Shown here: positions 26,626 to 35,623 of the stretch, one piece after another | How positions within the stretch are numbered: position 1 is the first letter of the stretch | How the letters are laid out: each line of letters opens with the position of its first letter | Assembly (NCBI GenBank): GCA_047345645.1 | Contig: JBLEFH010000008.1 | DNA from: JBLEFH01 sp047345645 | Lineage (GTDB): Bacteria > Pseudomonadota > Alphaproteobacteria > Rhodobacterales > Rhodobacteraceae | Reading direction: 5' to 3' (one strand) | Length of the DNA: 64,000 bases | Position numbers and translations under genes: made by a program | Notes under the pieces: generated by a model | The model's database searches: none | Seen by the model: the letters and a program-made list of their open reading frames with translations, nothing else | What the model was told of the DNA's origin: nothing

Positions 26626-27960
26626 ATGGCCGAAGGGTTCAAGGTCGCGGTGGTGGATGATGAAGAGGTGATGCGCGAGTCTGTCTCGCAGCTTCTCGAC
26701 CTCTCAGGATACGCGCCTCTGGTCTATTCCGACGCGGCATCTGCGCTCAGTGAGTTAACGGCGGAGTTTGCCGGGATCGTCATCACCGACATTCGGATGC
26801 CGGGCATGGATGGCATGGAACTGCTCCGCCGCCTTCAGGCGATGGATGGCGCGCTGCCGGTGATCCTCATCACCGGTCATGGCGATGTGCCGATGGCGGT
26901 CGAAGCCATGCAGATCGGCGCTTATGATTTCGTCGAAAAACCGTTCGATCCCGAGCGGTTGCTGGGGCTTGTTGAGAAAGCCTCCGAGCTTCGGAAAAAG
27001 GCGCTGGAGACCCGCGCCATCCGCCGCGAGCTGGCCGATTCCGAGACGCTGCAAGCCCGCCTCATCGGCGCCTCTCCGATGATGACCAAGCTGCGCGAGC
27101 AGATCGTCGATGTGGCCCAATCGGACGGCCATGTGCTGATTTTGGGCGAGACCGGGACCGGCAAAACCTTAACGGCGCAGGCGATCCACGCGACCAGCCC
27201 GCGGCAGGGCAAGGCCTATAATTCGGTCTCCTGTCAGGGGCAGGACCCGGAGACATTGGAGCGCCTGCTCTTCGGCCCGCAAGCCGGGGACACCGCGCCG
27301 TTGGTGAATGCCAGCCGCGATGGCACCCTCGTCATCGAGGATATCGACGCGATGCCGGACAATGTGCAAGCCCGTCTCGTCTCCTATCTCGCCGCCCGTG
27401 AGGCGGGCGATCCGGCCGAGCGCGCCGGCACCCGGATCATCGCGACGAGCAGCAACACGCAGCTCGCACAGGCCGCGCTGGTCCGCGACGATCTTTACCA
27501 TCGTCTCGCGACCATGCAGATCACCCTCGCGCCGCTGCGCGAACGCGGCGAGGATATCATCACGCTCTTTAACCATTACACGAGTTATTTTGCGGATGAA
27601 TATGGCGGCGCGGCCCCGAGCCTCAGCCCCTCCGAAGTCGCCGCGTTTTTGCAAGCGCCCTGGCCCGGCAATTTGCGTCAACTCATCAATCTGAGCGAGC
27701 GCGCCGCCCTTCTCAATCAAGAGGAAGAAGGCGCCATGGCCGCACTGATTGGGCAACTCGCGATGGAAAACGGCGAAATCCCGGCGCAGTCCAAGGCCCT
27801 CAAGGAGCATGTGGACGCCTTCGAGAAAACGCTGATCGAGAACACACTGCGCCGCCATAACGGCTCCGTCGCCGCGGTGATGGAGGAACTCTCCCTGCCC
27901 CGCCGGACGCTCAACGAGAAGATGCAGCGCTACAATATTAACCGGTCTGACTTCACCTAA
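26626..27960 (+). CDS. dctD: DctD-like response regulator lacking the GAFTGA loop
   Basis: A 444-residue NtrC-family regulator paired with the kinase before it. The receiver domain (1-120) has the acidic pair VVDDEE, phospho-acceptor Asp55 and Lys in VEKPFDP. The AAA+ domain has Walker A GETGTGKT at 174-181 and an arginine-finger region DDLYHRL. The C-terminal Fis-type helix-turn-helix is SLPRRTLNEKM. Where sigma-54 activators carry GAFTGA, this protein reads LLFGPQAGDTAP, and Walker B is VIEDID rather than LDE. It may therefore not remodel sigma-54 polymerase. Confidence 0.85.
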   Translation: MAEGFKVAVVDDEEVMRESVSQLLDLSGYAPLVYSDAASALSELTAEFAGIVITDIRMPGMDGMELLRRLQAMDGALPVILITGHGDVPMAVEAMQIGAYDFVEKPFDPERLLGLVEKASELRKKALETRAIRRELADSETLQARLIGASPMMTKLREQIVDVAQSDGHVLILGETGTGKTLTAQAIHATSPRQGKAYNSVSCQGQDPETLERLLFGPQAGDTAPLVNASRDGTLVIEDIDAMPDNVQARLVSYLAAREAGDPAERAGTRIIATSSNTQLAQAALVRDDLYHRLATMQITLAPLRERGEDIITLFNHYTSYFADEYGGAAPSLSPSEVAAFLQAPWPGNLRQLINLSERAALLNQEEEGAMAALIGQLAMENGEIPAQSKALKEHVDAFEKTLIENTLRRHNGSVAAVMEELSLPRRTLNEKMQRYNINRSDFT

Positions 27961-28202
27961 GAGCGGCGGCGCTTCGGCGTCGCCAGCCCTTCCTTGAGCA
28001 CGAAACTCATCGGATGGGCGGGCGCCGTCGCGCCGTAGCGTAGATGCAGCCGCCGAACCGCCTCGGGCAGATCATCCGGCGCGCCCGGCCCCATGGCCCA
28101 GTCGAAAAAGATGCTCCGCGCCTCGACCAGACTCAGCCCCTCAATGCGATAGGCCTCGCGGATCAGCCCGCGCGGATCGTCGGGATCGCGGCTCACAGCC
28201 AT
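27957..28202 (-). CDS. Small unknown protein
   Basis: An 81-residue protein of unknown function with two likely helices (LIREAYRIEGLSLVEARSIF) and a basic tail KRRRS. There is no signal peptide or membrane segment, so it should be cytoplasmic. Its start lies ten bases inside the end of the deacetylase-like gene upstream, so it is the last gene of that run; its stop overlaps the end of convergent dctD. I think similar small proteins occur beside this deacetylase in relatives, but this is recollection. Confidence 0.65.
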   Translation of the reverse strand: MAVSRDPDDPRGLIREAYRIEGLSLVEARSIFFDWAMGPGAPDDLPEAVRRLHLRYGATAPAHPMSFVLKEGLATPKRRRS

Positions 28203-29089
28203 GTCGCGGCCTCCTCAAATGTGTTGGCGTGACGGGCGGCGAGCGCCCACGGGTCGCGATCATAGCCGCCCCCGAGGGCGAAGGCGAGCGGCAGGTGCCG
28301 CGATCTGGCCCAGCGAAACACCGCCCGGTCCCGCGCCCGGAGCCCCTCTTCCGTTAACGAAAGCCGCCCCAAACGGTCGCCCTGATAAGGGTCCACCCCG
28401 GCGTTGAAAAACGCGAGGTCGGCCTGCGGTAACGCTTCCAGATTTTGCTCCAGCACCTTGAGATAAAACGCATCTTCGGTGCCGTCCTGAAGCGCCACAT
28501 CGAGATCACTTTGCGCCTTCTCCATCGGGTAATTCTTCGCCGCGTGGAGTGAGAAGGTAAACACGCGCGGCTCCTTTGCGAAGATCCGCGCCGTGCCATC
28601 GCCCTGATGCACATCGAGATCGACGACCACGATATTTCGCACAATCCCCTCATCAAGCAGCGCCTGCGCCGCCACGGCAACATCGTTAAACACGCAAAAT
28701 CCTGCGCCGCCCTCCGGCCCCGCATGATGCGACCCGCCCGCGCCGCTGCCCGCCAGCCCATGCTCCAGCGCGAGCCGCCCGGCCAACAATGTGCCCGACG
28801 CGGACAGCCGCGCACGGCGGGCAATCGTGTCGCTCCCCGGAAGGCCGATGCGCTTTTCTTCCGCCCTGGTTAACCGCGCGCCAAACACCCGCTCCGCATA
28901 GCCGATCTCATGCACCGCCGCGATCTGGCGCAGCGGCGCGGGCGCCGGCGCGATATAGCCGCCCGCCTCCGGCAAGAGGCCGCGCCGCGCCAAAACATCG
29001 CGCAAATACCCATATTTAGACATGGGAAACCGATGACCGGGCCGCAGCGGCGCGACATAATCGGGATGCCAGACAATCGGCAGGCTCAC
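28193..29089 (-). CDS. Histone deacetylase-family (AcuC/HDAC-like) hydrolase
   Basis: A 298-residue zinc amidohydrolase of the arginase/deacetylase fold, acting on an acetylated protein lysine or polyamine. SHHAGPEGGAGFCVFND carries the charge-relay His pair, DLDVHQGDGTA the zinc ligands, and GVDPYQGDRLGRL the third ligand Asp. The start is a GTG at 29089, in GTGA overlap with the glnE stop. Bacterial members include acetoin-utilisation AcuC and acetylpolyamine hydrolases; the substrate here is unknown. Confidence 0.9.
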   Translation of the reverse strand: MSLPIVWHPDYVAPLRPGHRFPMSKYGYLRDVLARRGLLPEAGGYIAPAPAPLRQIAAVHEIGYAERVFGARLTRAEEKRIGLPGSDTIARRARLSASGTLLAGRLALEHGLAGSGAGGSHHAGPEGGAGFCVFNDVAVAAQALLDEGIVRNIVVVDLDVHQGDGTARIFAKEPRVFTFSLHAAKNYPMEKAQSDLDVALQDGTEDAFYLKVLEQNLEALPQADLAFFNAGVDPYQGDRLGRLSLTEEGLRARDRAVFRWARSRHLPLAFALGGGYDRDPWALAARHANTFEEAATWL

Positions 29090-31860
29090 GGCGCGAGCTT
29101 CGCTTCGATCACCGCCCGCGCGGCTTGCGCGTGATCCGCCAATTGCGCCGCGAGCGCATCCATATCCGCCGCCTCAAATCGCTCCAGATAAACATTGCGG
29201 CTGGCCGTCCCGAGCCGCTCGACATTGAGCGCACCATTCGCCGTGATCCGCACGATCTGCTGAAGTTTGCGATAAAAATCCAAGGCTTGCGACAAGGTGT
29301 TCGCATCCTCTGCCGTGATAAACCCCGCCTCCGCCTGCGCGTCAATCTCGGCCTTCCCCGTGAGCAAATGCCCGGTCTGCAGCAGCAGTTCCACATCCAT
29401 GAGCCGCCCGGAACCATATTTGATTTCAAAGGGTTCGATCTTCTCTTCCGGGTGCGCCTCGGCCAGCCGCCCACGCATGTCCTGCACATCCTTCAGAAGC
29501 GCGACGCGATCGCGATCTTTGCTTAAAACCTCGTCGACAACCTCTTGGATTTTCGCCTTTAATCCGTCCGGCCCCGTCAAAATCGCCGCGCGCGTGAGCG
29601 CCATATGCTCCCAACTCCACGCCTCATTTTTCTGATAGGACTCAAAGGCCGACACGCGGATTGCGACCGGCCCCTGCTTACCCGATGGCCGCAGCCGCAT
29701 ATCGACCTCATAAAGCGGGCCTTCCGCCGTCGCCACCGTCAACGCATTGACCAGCGCCTGCGTGAGCCGCGCGTAATAAGCCGTGATCGCCAAAGGTTTT
29801 TTCCCGTCCGACGCCTCCGCGTCCTCGGGGTCGTAAATGATGATGAGGTCGAGATCAGACTGCGCCGTCATCTCGCCGCTGCCAAGCTTGCCCATGGCCA
29901 CGACCGACCAGCCAAGACCCGGCGGCGGCCCGTGGCGGCGGGAAAATTCAGCCTCCACCTCCGGCGCGATCCCGCGAATGGCAACGGTCGCGATGTCCGA
30001 ATAGCTGCGCGCGGCCTCCTCGGCGCTGACGATCCCGCGCAGCAGCAGAACGCCCGTGCGAAAATGATGATCCTTCACCCAACGGCGCAGCGCATCGAGG
30101 CGGCGCTCGTAGTCATCCTCTTGAGAAAGCTTGTCTTTTAGCGACGCCGCCAGCGCCTCCGCGCCTTCCAGAGGCGCAAAAAATTGCCCTGTCACGACCG
30201 CATCCAGCACTTGCGGGCGCTGGCCGAGATAGGTCGCAAGCCGCGGCGCCGTTCCGCAGATTTCGATAAGCAAATCAAGGATTTGCGGCGCGGCTTCAAA
30301 GAGCGAGAAAATTTGAACACCGGCCGGTAACGCCTTGAAAAAGCGATCCAATTGCAAAAGCGCATCGTCAGGGGCATCGGATTCTCCCAGAAGTTCAAGG
30401 ATCCGGGGCTGGATGCGCTCAAAGATACGCCGCGCGCGGTCGCTGCGAAAGGCCGGAAGCGCGTTCCAACTCGCCATGAGCGTCTCGGCCTTCTCCGGAT
30501 CCTCGAAACTTTCGGTCGCCGTCGCGCCTTCCTCCGGCGTGCCGCGCTCCTTGCGATAGAAACTTTCTGCAATGTCATGAACCTCTTGCAGATGGTCTTG
30601 CAAGTTGGCCTTGAACGCGTCCACATCCTCTTCGCCGCAAAAGGCCGCGAGCCGCGCGAACCCTTCTTCGGAGCCGGGCAAAAGATGCGTCTGCGCGTCG
30701 TCAAACATCTGCATCCGGTGCTCCATCTCCCGCAGGAAGCGGTAGTGGGTGATCAACTTCTCCGAGATGTCCGTTGAAATCCATTTCTTTACGGCGAGTT
30801 CCTGAAGCGCCGGAACGGTCTCGCGCATCCGCAAATCCGGGTCGCGCCCGCCCGCGATGAGTTGCCGGGTCTGGGTGAAAAATTCGATCTCGCGGATCCC
30901 GCCGCGCCCGAGTTTCAGGTGATGGCCCGGCAAGGTGATCGGTCCATGCAGTCCCTTCTCGGACCGGATGCGCAGGCGCATGTCATGGGTATCCTCAATC
31001 GCGGCAAAATCCAGATGCCGCCGCCAGATAAAGGGCCGCAAACGTTGGATAAATTCCGCGCCCGCCTCAAGATCACCCGCTGCTGGCCGCGCCTTGATCC
31101 AGGCGGCGCGCTCCCAGTTGCGGCCAAGGCTCTCGTAATAGCTCTCCGCCGGGTCCATCCCCATCACGACGGGCGTGACGGCGGGGTCCGGGCGCAGGCG
31201 CAAATCGGTTCGGAACACATAGCCCTCGCCCGTCACCTCGGAGAGCAGCTTCACCGTTTTCTGCACGACGCGGATGAAACTCTTGCGCGCGGTCAGATAC
31301 TCCTCAGGCGGAAACCGGTCCTGATCGAAGAGCATGATGATGTCGATATCGGAGGAATAATTCAGCTCCCGCGCGCCCATTTTCCCCATGGCGAAGGGCA
31401 CGAGGCCAGCCTTTTCAGGATCGTCGCCCTCTTCCATCCCTGGCAATTTGCCGCGCTTGATCTCGTTTGAAATCAAGAGATTGAGCGATGCTTTAAGAGC
31501 GCCATCCGCGAGATCCGACAGCGCGCCAGTCACCTCTTCCAAGGACCAAACGCCGCCAAGATCGGCGAGCGCTGCGATCAGTGCGACACGGCGTTTCGCC
31601 TCCCGCAAACGGGTCGACAGCGCCGCCTCCTCCTCCCGCGAAAGATCCGCTAGCTCCGCCGCGAGCGCCGCTTCGGGGTCGTCCGCCGCGCCCTCGAGCC
31701 AGTCGCCTTCGCGGCGGATGAGTTGCGCGAGATAAGGGCTGCACCCGGCCGCGCCCGCGACCAAATCGCCGAATTGGCCGCCGAACCGGGCGCCCGCCTC
31801 CTTGCCGCGTTCTTCGTCAAACGGGATCGGGCAGCGGGTCAGACGGTCGGCTAAGCTCAT
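29086..31860 (-). CDS. glnE: Glutamine synthetase adenylyltransferase/deadenylase
   Basis: A 924-residue two-headed enzyme that adenylylates and deadenylylates glutamine synthetase according to PII and glutamine. The N-terminal deadenylylase half has GKMGARELNYSSDIDIIML, and the C-terminal adenylylase half has GKLGSGEMTAQSDLDLIII; both carry the nucleotidyltransferase GS...DxD pattern. The ATG at 31860 shares one base with the hydratase stop. Its nitrogen role seems unrelated to the genes around it. Confidence 0.96.
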   Translation of the reverse strand: MSLADRLTRCPIPFDEERGKEAGARFGGQFGDLVAGAAGCSPYLAQLIRREGDWLEGAADDPEAALAAELADLSREEEAALSTRLREAKRRVALIAALADLGGVWSLEEVTGALSDLADGALKASLNLLISNEIKRGKLPGMEEGDDPEKAGLVPFAMGKMGARELNYSSDIDIIMLFDQDRFPPEEYLTARKSFIRVVQKTVKLLSEVTGEGYVFRTDLRLRPDPAVTPVVMGMDPAESYYESLGRNWERAAWIKARPAAGDLEAGAEFIQRLRPFIWRRHLDFAAIEDTHDMRLRIRSEKGLHGPITLPGHHLKLGRGGIREIEFFTQTRQLIAGGRDPDLRMRETVPALQELAVKKWISTDISEKLITHYRFLREMEHRMQMFDDAQTHLLPGSEEGFARLAAFCGEEDVDAFKANLQDHLQEVHDIAESFYRKERGTPEEGATATESFEDPEKAETLMASWNALPAFRSDRARRIFERIQPRILELLGESDAPDDALLQLDRFFKALPAGVQIFSLFEAAPQILDLLIEICGTAPRLATYLGQRPQVLDAVVTGQFFAPLEGAEALAASLKDKLSQEDDYERRLDALRRWVKDHHFRTGVLLLRGIVSAEEAARSYSDIATVAIRGIAPEVEAEFSRRHGPPPGLGWSVVAMGKLGSGEMTAQSDLDLIIIYDPEDAEASDGKKPLAITAYYARLTQALVNALTVATAEGPLYEVDMRLRPSGKQGPVAIRVSAFESYQKNEAWSWEHMALTRAAILTGPDGLKAKIQEVVDEVLSKDRDRVALLKDVQDMRGRLAEAHPEEKIEPFEIKYGSGRLMDVELLLQTGHLLTGKAEIDAQAEAGFITAEDANTLSQALDFYRKLQQIVRITANGALNVERLGTASRNVYLERFEAADMDALAAQLADHAQAARAVIEAKLAP

Positions 31861-32633
31861 TATTTCCCCTGATAATTTGGTATCCGCTTTTGCAGAAAGG
31901 CGATGACCCCCTCAAGGAAATCCGCCGACTGGCCAAGCACACCCTGCGCCTTCGCCTCGACGGCAAGTTGCTCGTTAAGGGATTTGTCATAACTCCCGCG
32001 CAGCGCCTCTTTGATGTGACGATAGGCAAGCGTCGGGCCGTTGGCCAGCTTTTGTGCGATGCGATTTTGCTCCGCCGTGAAGGCGTCATCCGGAAAAGAC
32101 GCCCAGATCATGCCCCAATCATCGGCCTGTTTCGCGGTGATCGGCTCGGCCAAAAGCGCCGCGCCCATGGCTTTCGAAAAGCCCATCTGACGGGGGAGCC
32201 AATAGGTGCCCCCTGCGTCGGGCAGAAGGCCAATACGCGCGAAAGCCTGAATGAAAACAGCGCTTTCTGTCGCAATCACAATGTCCGCTGCCAGCGCCAG
32301 ATTTGCGCCTGCGCCCGCAGCCGGGCCGTTCACGGCTGCGACGGTCGGCAGTTTGCAATTGTAAATCGCGTTCAGCATCGGCTCATATTCGTCGCGCAAA
32401 ACCGCTTCGAAATCGATTTCGGACGGGTGCTTCGTGTCTGACAGATCCTGACCCGAACAGAACGCACCCTCGGCCCCGGTGAAGACCAGCACCCGCGCCT
32501 CGCCCTCCGCCTTTGCCACCGCGTCAATGATCTCGCGGCGCATCTGGCTCGTCAGCCCGTTTTTGGTTTGCGGACGGTTAAAGGTGATGGTCGCGACATT
32601 CTCCGTCACATCGTAGAGGATTTGTTCATACAT
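31860..32633 (-). CDS. Enoyl-CoA hydratase/isomerase-family protein (PaaG-like)
   Basis: A 257-residue crotonase-fold enzyme. The oxyanion-hole segments are FCSGQDLSD and GPAAGAGANLALAADI. The active-site strand LLPDAGGTYWLPRQMG has an Asp where PaaG has one, and the tail ends in FLQKRIPNYQGK, so a PaaG-like isomerase acting on acyl-CoA ring epoxides or 2,3-enoyl-CoA is plausible. No other phenylacetate genes are here. It follows ccmH by 56 bases and abuts glnE. Confidence 0.85.
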   Translation of the reverse strand: MYEQILYDVTENVATITFNRPQTKNGLTSQMRREIIDAVAKAEGEARVLVFTGAEGAFCSGQDLSDTKHPSEIDFEAVLRDEYEPMLNAIYNCKLPTVAAVNGPAAGAGANLALAADIVIATESAVFIQAFARIGLLPDAGGTYWLPRQMGFSKAMGAALLAEPITAKQADDWGMIWASFPDDAFTAEQNRIAQKLANGPTLAYRHIKEALRGSYDKSLNEQLAVEAKAQGVLGQSADFLEGVIAFLQKRIPNYQGK

Positions 32634-32689
32634 GGCTGGATCTCCCTTTTGCGCCGACGATGCGGCGGAACGCGGCGCGGGCGCAAGAT

Positions 32690-33082
32690 TTATCCCGCGT
32701 CACTCCGATTGGCCGCGCGCATGGTTAACCACACGAAAATCCCGCCGATCAGCAGAATCACCGGCCCGCTGGCCCACAGGATCCAGTTGAGGCCGGATTT
32801 TTCGGGGCGCATCAGAATATCTTCCCCGAACCGGGCTTTGGCCTGATCGCGAATCTCGTTGTCGGTGAGGCCCATCGAGATTTGCTCGCGTACAAAGAGC
32901 CGCATGTCGCGGGCGAAATCGGCGTTAGAGCCCTCGATGGTCTCACCCGCACATTGCAAGCAGCGCAGTTCCTGGCCGAGCGCCACGGCGCGGGATTCCT
33001 GAACAGGATCAGCGAGTTGCTCGTCGGGGTTCGCAGCGATTGCGGCCCCGGCCCAGAGCAAAATAAGCAGCACGCGGATCAT
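32690..33082 (-). CDS. ccmH: Cytochrome c biogenesis protein CcmH
   Basis: A 130-residue thioredoxin-like thiol reductant of apocytochrome c in system I. A signal peptide covers about residues 1-17. The redox motif is LRCLQC near residue 39, followed by GSNADFARDMR. A C-terminal membrane helix (WILWASGPVILLIGGIFVWL) follows. The open frame extends to 33163, but the ATG at 33082 overlaps the ccmF stop by four bases and yields the signal peptide. Confidence 0.93.
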   Translation of the reverse strand: MIRVLLILLWAGAAIAANPDEQLADPVQESRAVALGQELRCLQCAGETIEGSNADFARDMRLFVREQISMGLTDNEIRDQAKARFGEDILMRPEKSGLNWILWASGPVILLIGGIFVWLTMRAANRSDAG

Positions 33083-35007
33083 CGGACCACCTCCCCCTTG
33101 CGCCGACGCCGGTCGCTCAGCGAGAGCATCCCGCCGAGCGCCATCAGCGCGCCGCCGATCCAAAGCCAGAGCGCCAGCGGTTTGATATAGGCGCGCAGCA
33201 CCCAGCGGCCATCGTCCTGCCGGTCGCCGAGCGCGAGGTAGAGATCTTCCTTAATGGTCGAGCGGATCGCGGCCTCGGTGGTCGGCATCCCGGCGCCCGG
33301 ATAGAAGCGTTTTTCGGGGACCAGACGGGCGATCTCCGCACCGCCGCGACTGACCTGCACATCGCCGTCAAGCCCTTGGTAATTCGGACCATTCGCATTG
33401 GTGATGTCGACCAGCGTCAGCGTGTAGCCGCCAATTTCCAGCGTGCCGCGCGGCCCGAGCGCCGCCACATCTTCGCGCGCCCAAGTTGTGACCATCACCG
33501 CGCCGATAGCGAAAATCCCGAGGCCGCCATGCGCCAGAACCCTGCCCCAATCGGCGGCGCGGATACGGGTGAGTCGCCCCAGATTCCAGCGCGCTTTTTC
33601 GCCAAGATCGACCAGTGCGCCGAGCGTGACCCAGAGGCCGAACGCCGCGCCGAGCGGGCCAATCGCGCTGCGGCCCGAGCGGATCGCGAAGGCGAGCGCC
33701 CCGATGGCGATGGCGAGACCGGCCGCATACAGCACGGTCTGCGGCAGGCGCGCGAACCGCCCGCGCCGCCATGGGAGCAGCGCGCCAATCGGCAGGACGA
33801 GCAGAAGCATCGCAAAAATCGGCGTCACGGATTGGTTAAAGAATGGCGCGCCGACGGAGACCCGTCCGCCAAAACCGATCTCGATAATCAGCGGCCAGAG
33901 CGTGCCCATGAAGACGACAAGACAGGCCGTGATCAGAAGCAAGTTATTGATGAGCAAGGCCCCTTCCCGGCTGACCGGGGCAAAGGGCGCGCCTTGGCGT
34001 AGGCTGCTGGCCCGGAGCGCAAACAAGGTAAAGGCCGCGCCCATGAACACGGCGAAAATGCCGAGGAGCGCCAGCCCGCGCTCCGGGTCCACCGCGAAGG
34101 CATGGACCGAGGTGATGATGCCCGAGCGCACAAGAAATGTGCCGATCAGTGAAAAGCCGAAAGCGATGATGGCGAGCAGAATGGTCCAGACTTTCAGCGT
34201 CTCGCGGCGTTCCACCACGAGGGCGGAATGAAGCAGCGCGGTCCCGGTTAACCACGGCATCAAAGAGGCGTTTTCGACCGGATCCCAGAACCAGAAGCCG
34301 CCCCAACCGAGCTCATAATAAGCCCACCAACTGCCGAGCGTGATGCCGATGGTCAGGAAAATCCACGCCGCCAGCGTCCATGGCCGCACCCAGCGGGCCC
34401 AGGCGGAATCGACGCGCCCCTCGATCAGCGCCGCCATGGCGAAGGAAAAGGCGACCGAGAAGCCGACATAGCCGAGATAGAGGAAGGGCGGGTGGATCGC
34501 GAGGCCCGGATCCTGCAGGAGCGGGTTGAGGTCCGCGCCTTCGAGTGGCGGGCGGGCGAGGCGCAAAAAAGGGTTAGATGTGAAGAGCATAAAGGCCATG
34601 AAGGCGACGCCGATGCTCCCCTGCACCGCCAGCACATTCGCCCGCAGCCGCCGCGGGAGCGCCGATCCGCGCAAGGCCACTGCCGCGCCGAATGCCGCCA
34701 AAATCAGCACCCAAAGGAGCAGCGAGCCTTCGTGATTGCCCCAGACCCCAGTGATTTTATAGATCAGCGGTTTGTCCGTGTGGGAGTTGTCGGCCACCAG
34801 TTTGACGGAGAAATCCGAGGTCACGAAGGCCTTGGTTAACGCCGCGAAGGCGATCAGCACCAACGCCAGTTGCGCCAGCGCCGCGATGCGCCCGACCTCC
34901 ATCACACCGCGCCAGCCGCGCTGCGCGCCGGCAAAGGCCAAAACCGCCTGCGCAAGGGCAAATGCGAAGGCGAGGATCAGCGCAAAATGTCCGATTTCTG
35001 CTGTCAT
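33079..35007 (-). CDS. ccmF: Heme lyase CcmF
   Basis: Polytopic membrane protein attaching heme to apocytochrome c; 642 residues with about 14 hydrophobic helices. The WWD domain is clear: LGWGGFWFWDPVENASLMPW near residue 235. Conserved histidines include those in DNSHTDKP and GVWGNHEGS. The ATG at 35007 replaces an upstream ATG at 35037 because it starts directly with the first family helix. It follows the holin gene by 52 bases. Confidence 0.96.
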   Translation of the reverse strand: MTAEIGHFALILAFAFALAQAVLAFAGAQRGWRGVMEVGRIAALAQLALVLIAFAALTKAFVTSDFSVKLVADNSHTDKPLIYKITGVWGNHEGSLLLWVLILAAFGAAVALRGSALPRRLRANVLAVQGSIGVAFMAFMLFTSNPFLRLARPPLEGADLNPLLQDPGLAIHPPFLYLGYVGFSVAFSFAMAALIEGRVDSAWARWVRPWTLAAWIFLTIGITLGSWWAYYELGWGGFWFWDPVENASLMPWLTGTALLHSALVVERRETLKVWTILLAIIAFGFSLIGTFLVRSGIITSVHAFAVDPERGLALLGIFAVFMGAAFTLFALRASSLRQGAPFAPVSREGALLINNLLLITACLVVFMGTLWPLIIEIGFGGRVSVGAPFFNQSVTPIFAMLLLVLPIGALLPWRRGRFARLPQTVLYAAGLAIAIGALAFAIRSGRSAIGPLGAAFGLWVTLGALVDLGEKARWNLGRLTRIRAADWGRVLAHGGLGIFAIGAVMVTTWAREDVAALGPRGTLEIGGYTLTLVDITNANGPNYQGLDGDVQVSRGGAEIARLVPEKRFYPGAGMPTTEAAIRSTIKEDLYLALGDRQDDGRWVLRAYIKPLALWLWIGGALMALGGMLSLSDRRRRKGEVVR

Positions 35008-35059
35008 CACCGCCTCTTTTGACAGAGGCGGCGACAAAGGGCAATTGCTCCCGCGCGCC

Positions 35060-35623
35060 CTAGCGGCGCATCGCGCGCCACTCTTCGAGCGCGGCGTTCC
35101 AATCCGGGTCCGCCGGGCGGCGCGCTTGTGAAGATATGGCCTTAACAGGCTGCGGCTTCACGGATTTTGGCGCGTTTGGCACTTCACGTTCCGGCGCTGT
35201 GTTCACCGTATCCACCGGCAGCGGCACGGTCACACTTGGCCGCTGACCACGCGCGTGATGCAGCTCCCGCGCGCCGAAATAAAAGCTCACAATCGCGCCA
35301 AGAAGCCACCAAAGCGCGTCCGGCACATAGGCGAGCCCCTTCATCCGCTCCGTAAACCCAATCGGTTCCGCCATCGCATAGACGAACAGCCCCATTGTCC
35401 CGAGCGCCAAAAGAGGACGCGGCAAGCGATTGAGACCATTGATAAAACGGTCGAACCCGCCGCGCGCATGACCAAACTCCGCCGCATATTGCCCGAGCGA
35501 TGCCATATAGGCGTGATGCGCATTCGCGGCCTCGGCGGTGCGGTTCGGGATGAACACTTCGGCCACGTCCTTTGCGCCGCCGAGCAGATTGCCAAACCCC
35601 ATGATTTTCCCCATCACGCCCAT
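35060..35623 (-). CDS. Holin-family protein, probably for GTA release
   Basis: A 187-residue protein with two hydrophobic segments at about 71-87 (LLALGTMGLFVYAMAE) and 101-119 (PDALWWLLGAIVSFYFGAR), a cytoplasmic N-terminal part, and a charged, Pro-rich tail of about 65 residues. This is the layout of the holin family found next to N-acetylmuramidases in Rhodobacterales; in R. capsulatus such a pair releases GTA particles. The start could be 35623 or the ATG at 35614, which shares a base with the muramidase stop. It lies between the muramidase and ccmF. Confidence 0.78.
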   Translation of the reverse strand: MGVMGKIMGFGNLLGGAKDVAEVFIPNRTAEAANAHHAYMASLGQYAAEFGHARGGFDRFINGLNRLPRPLLALGTMGLFVYAMAEPIGFTERMKGLAYVPDALWWLLGAIVSFYFGARELHHARGQRPSVTVPLPVDTVNTAPEREVPNAPKSVKPQPVKAISSQARRPADPDWNAALEEWRAMRR

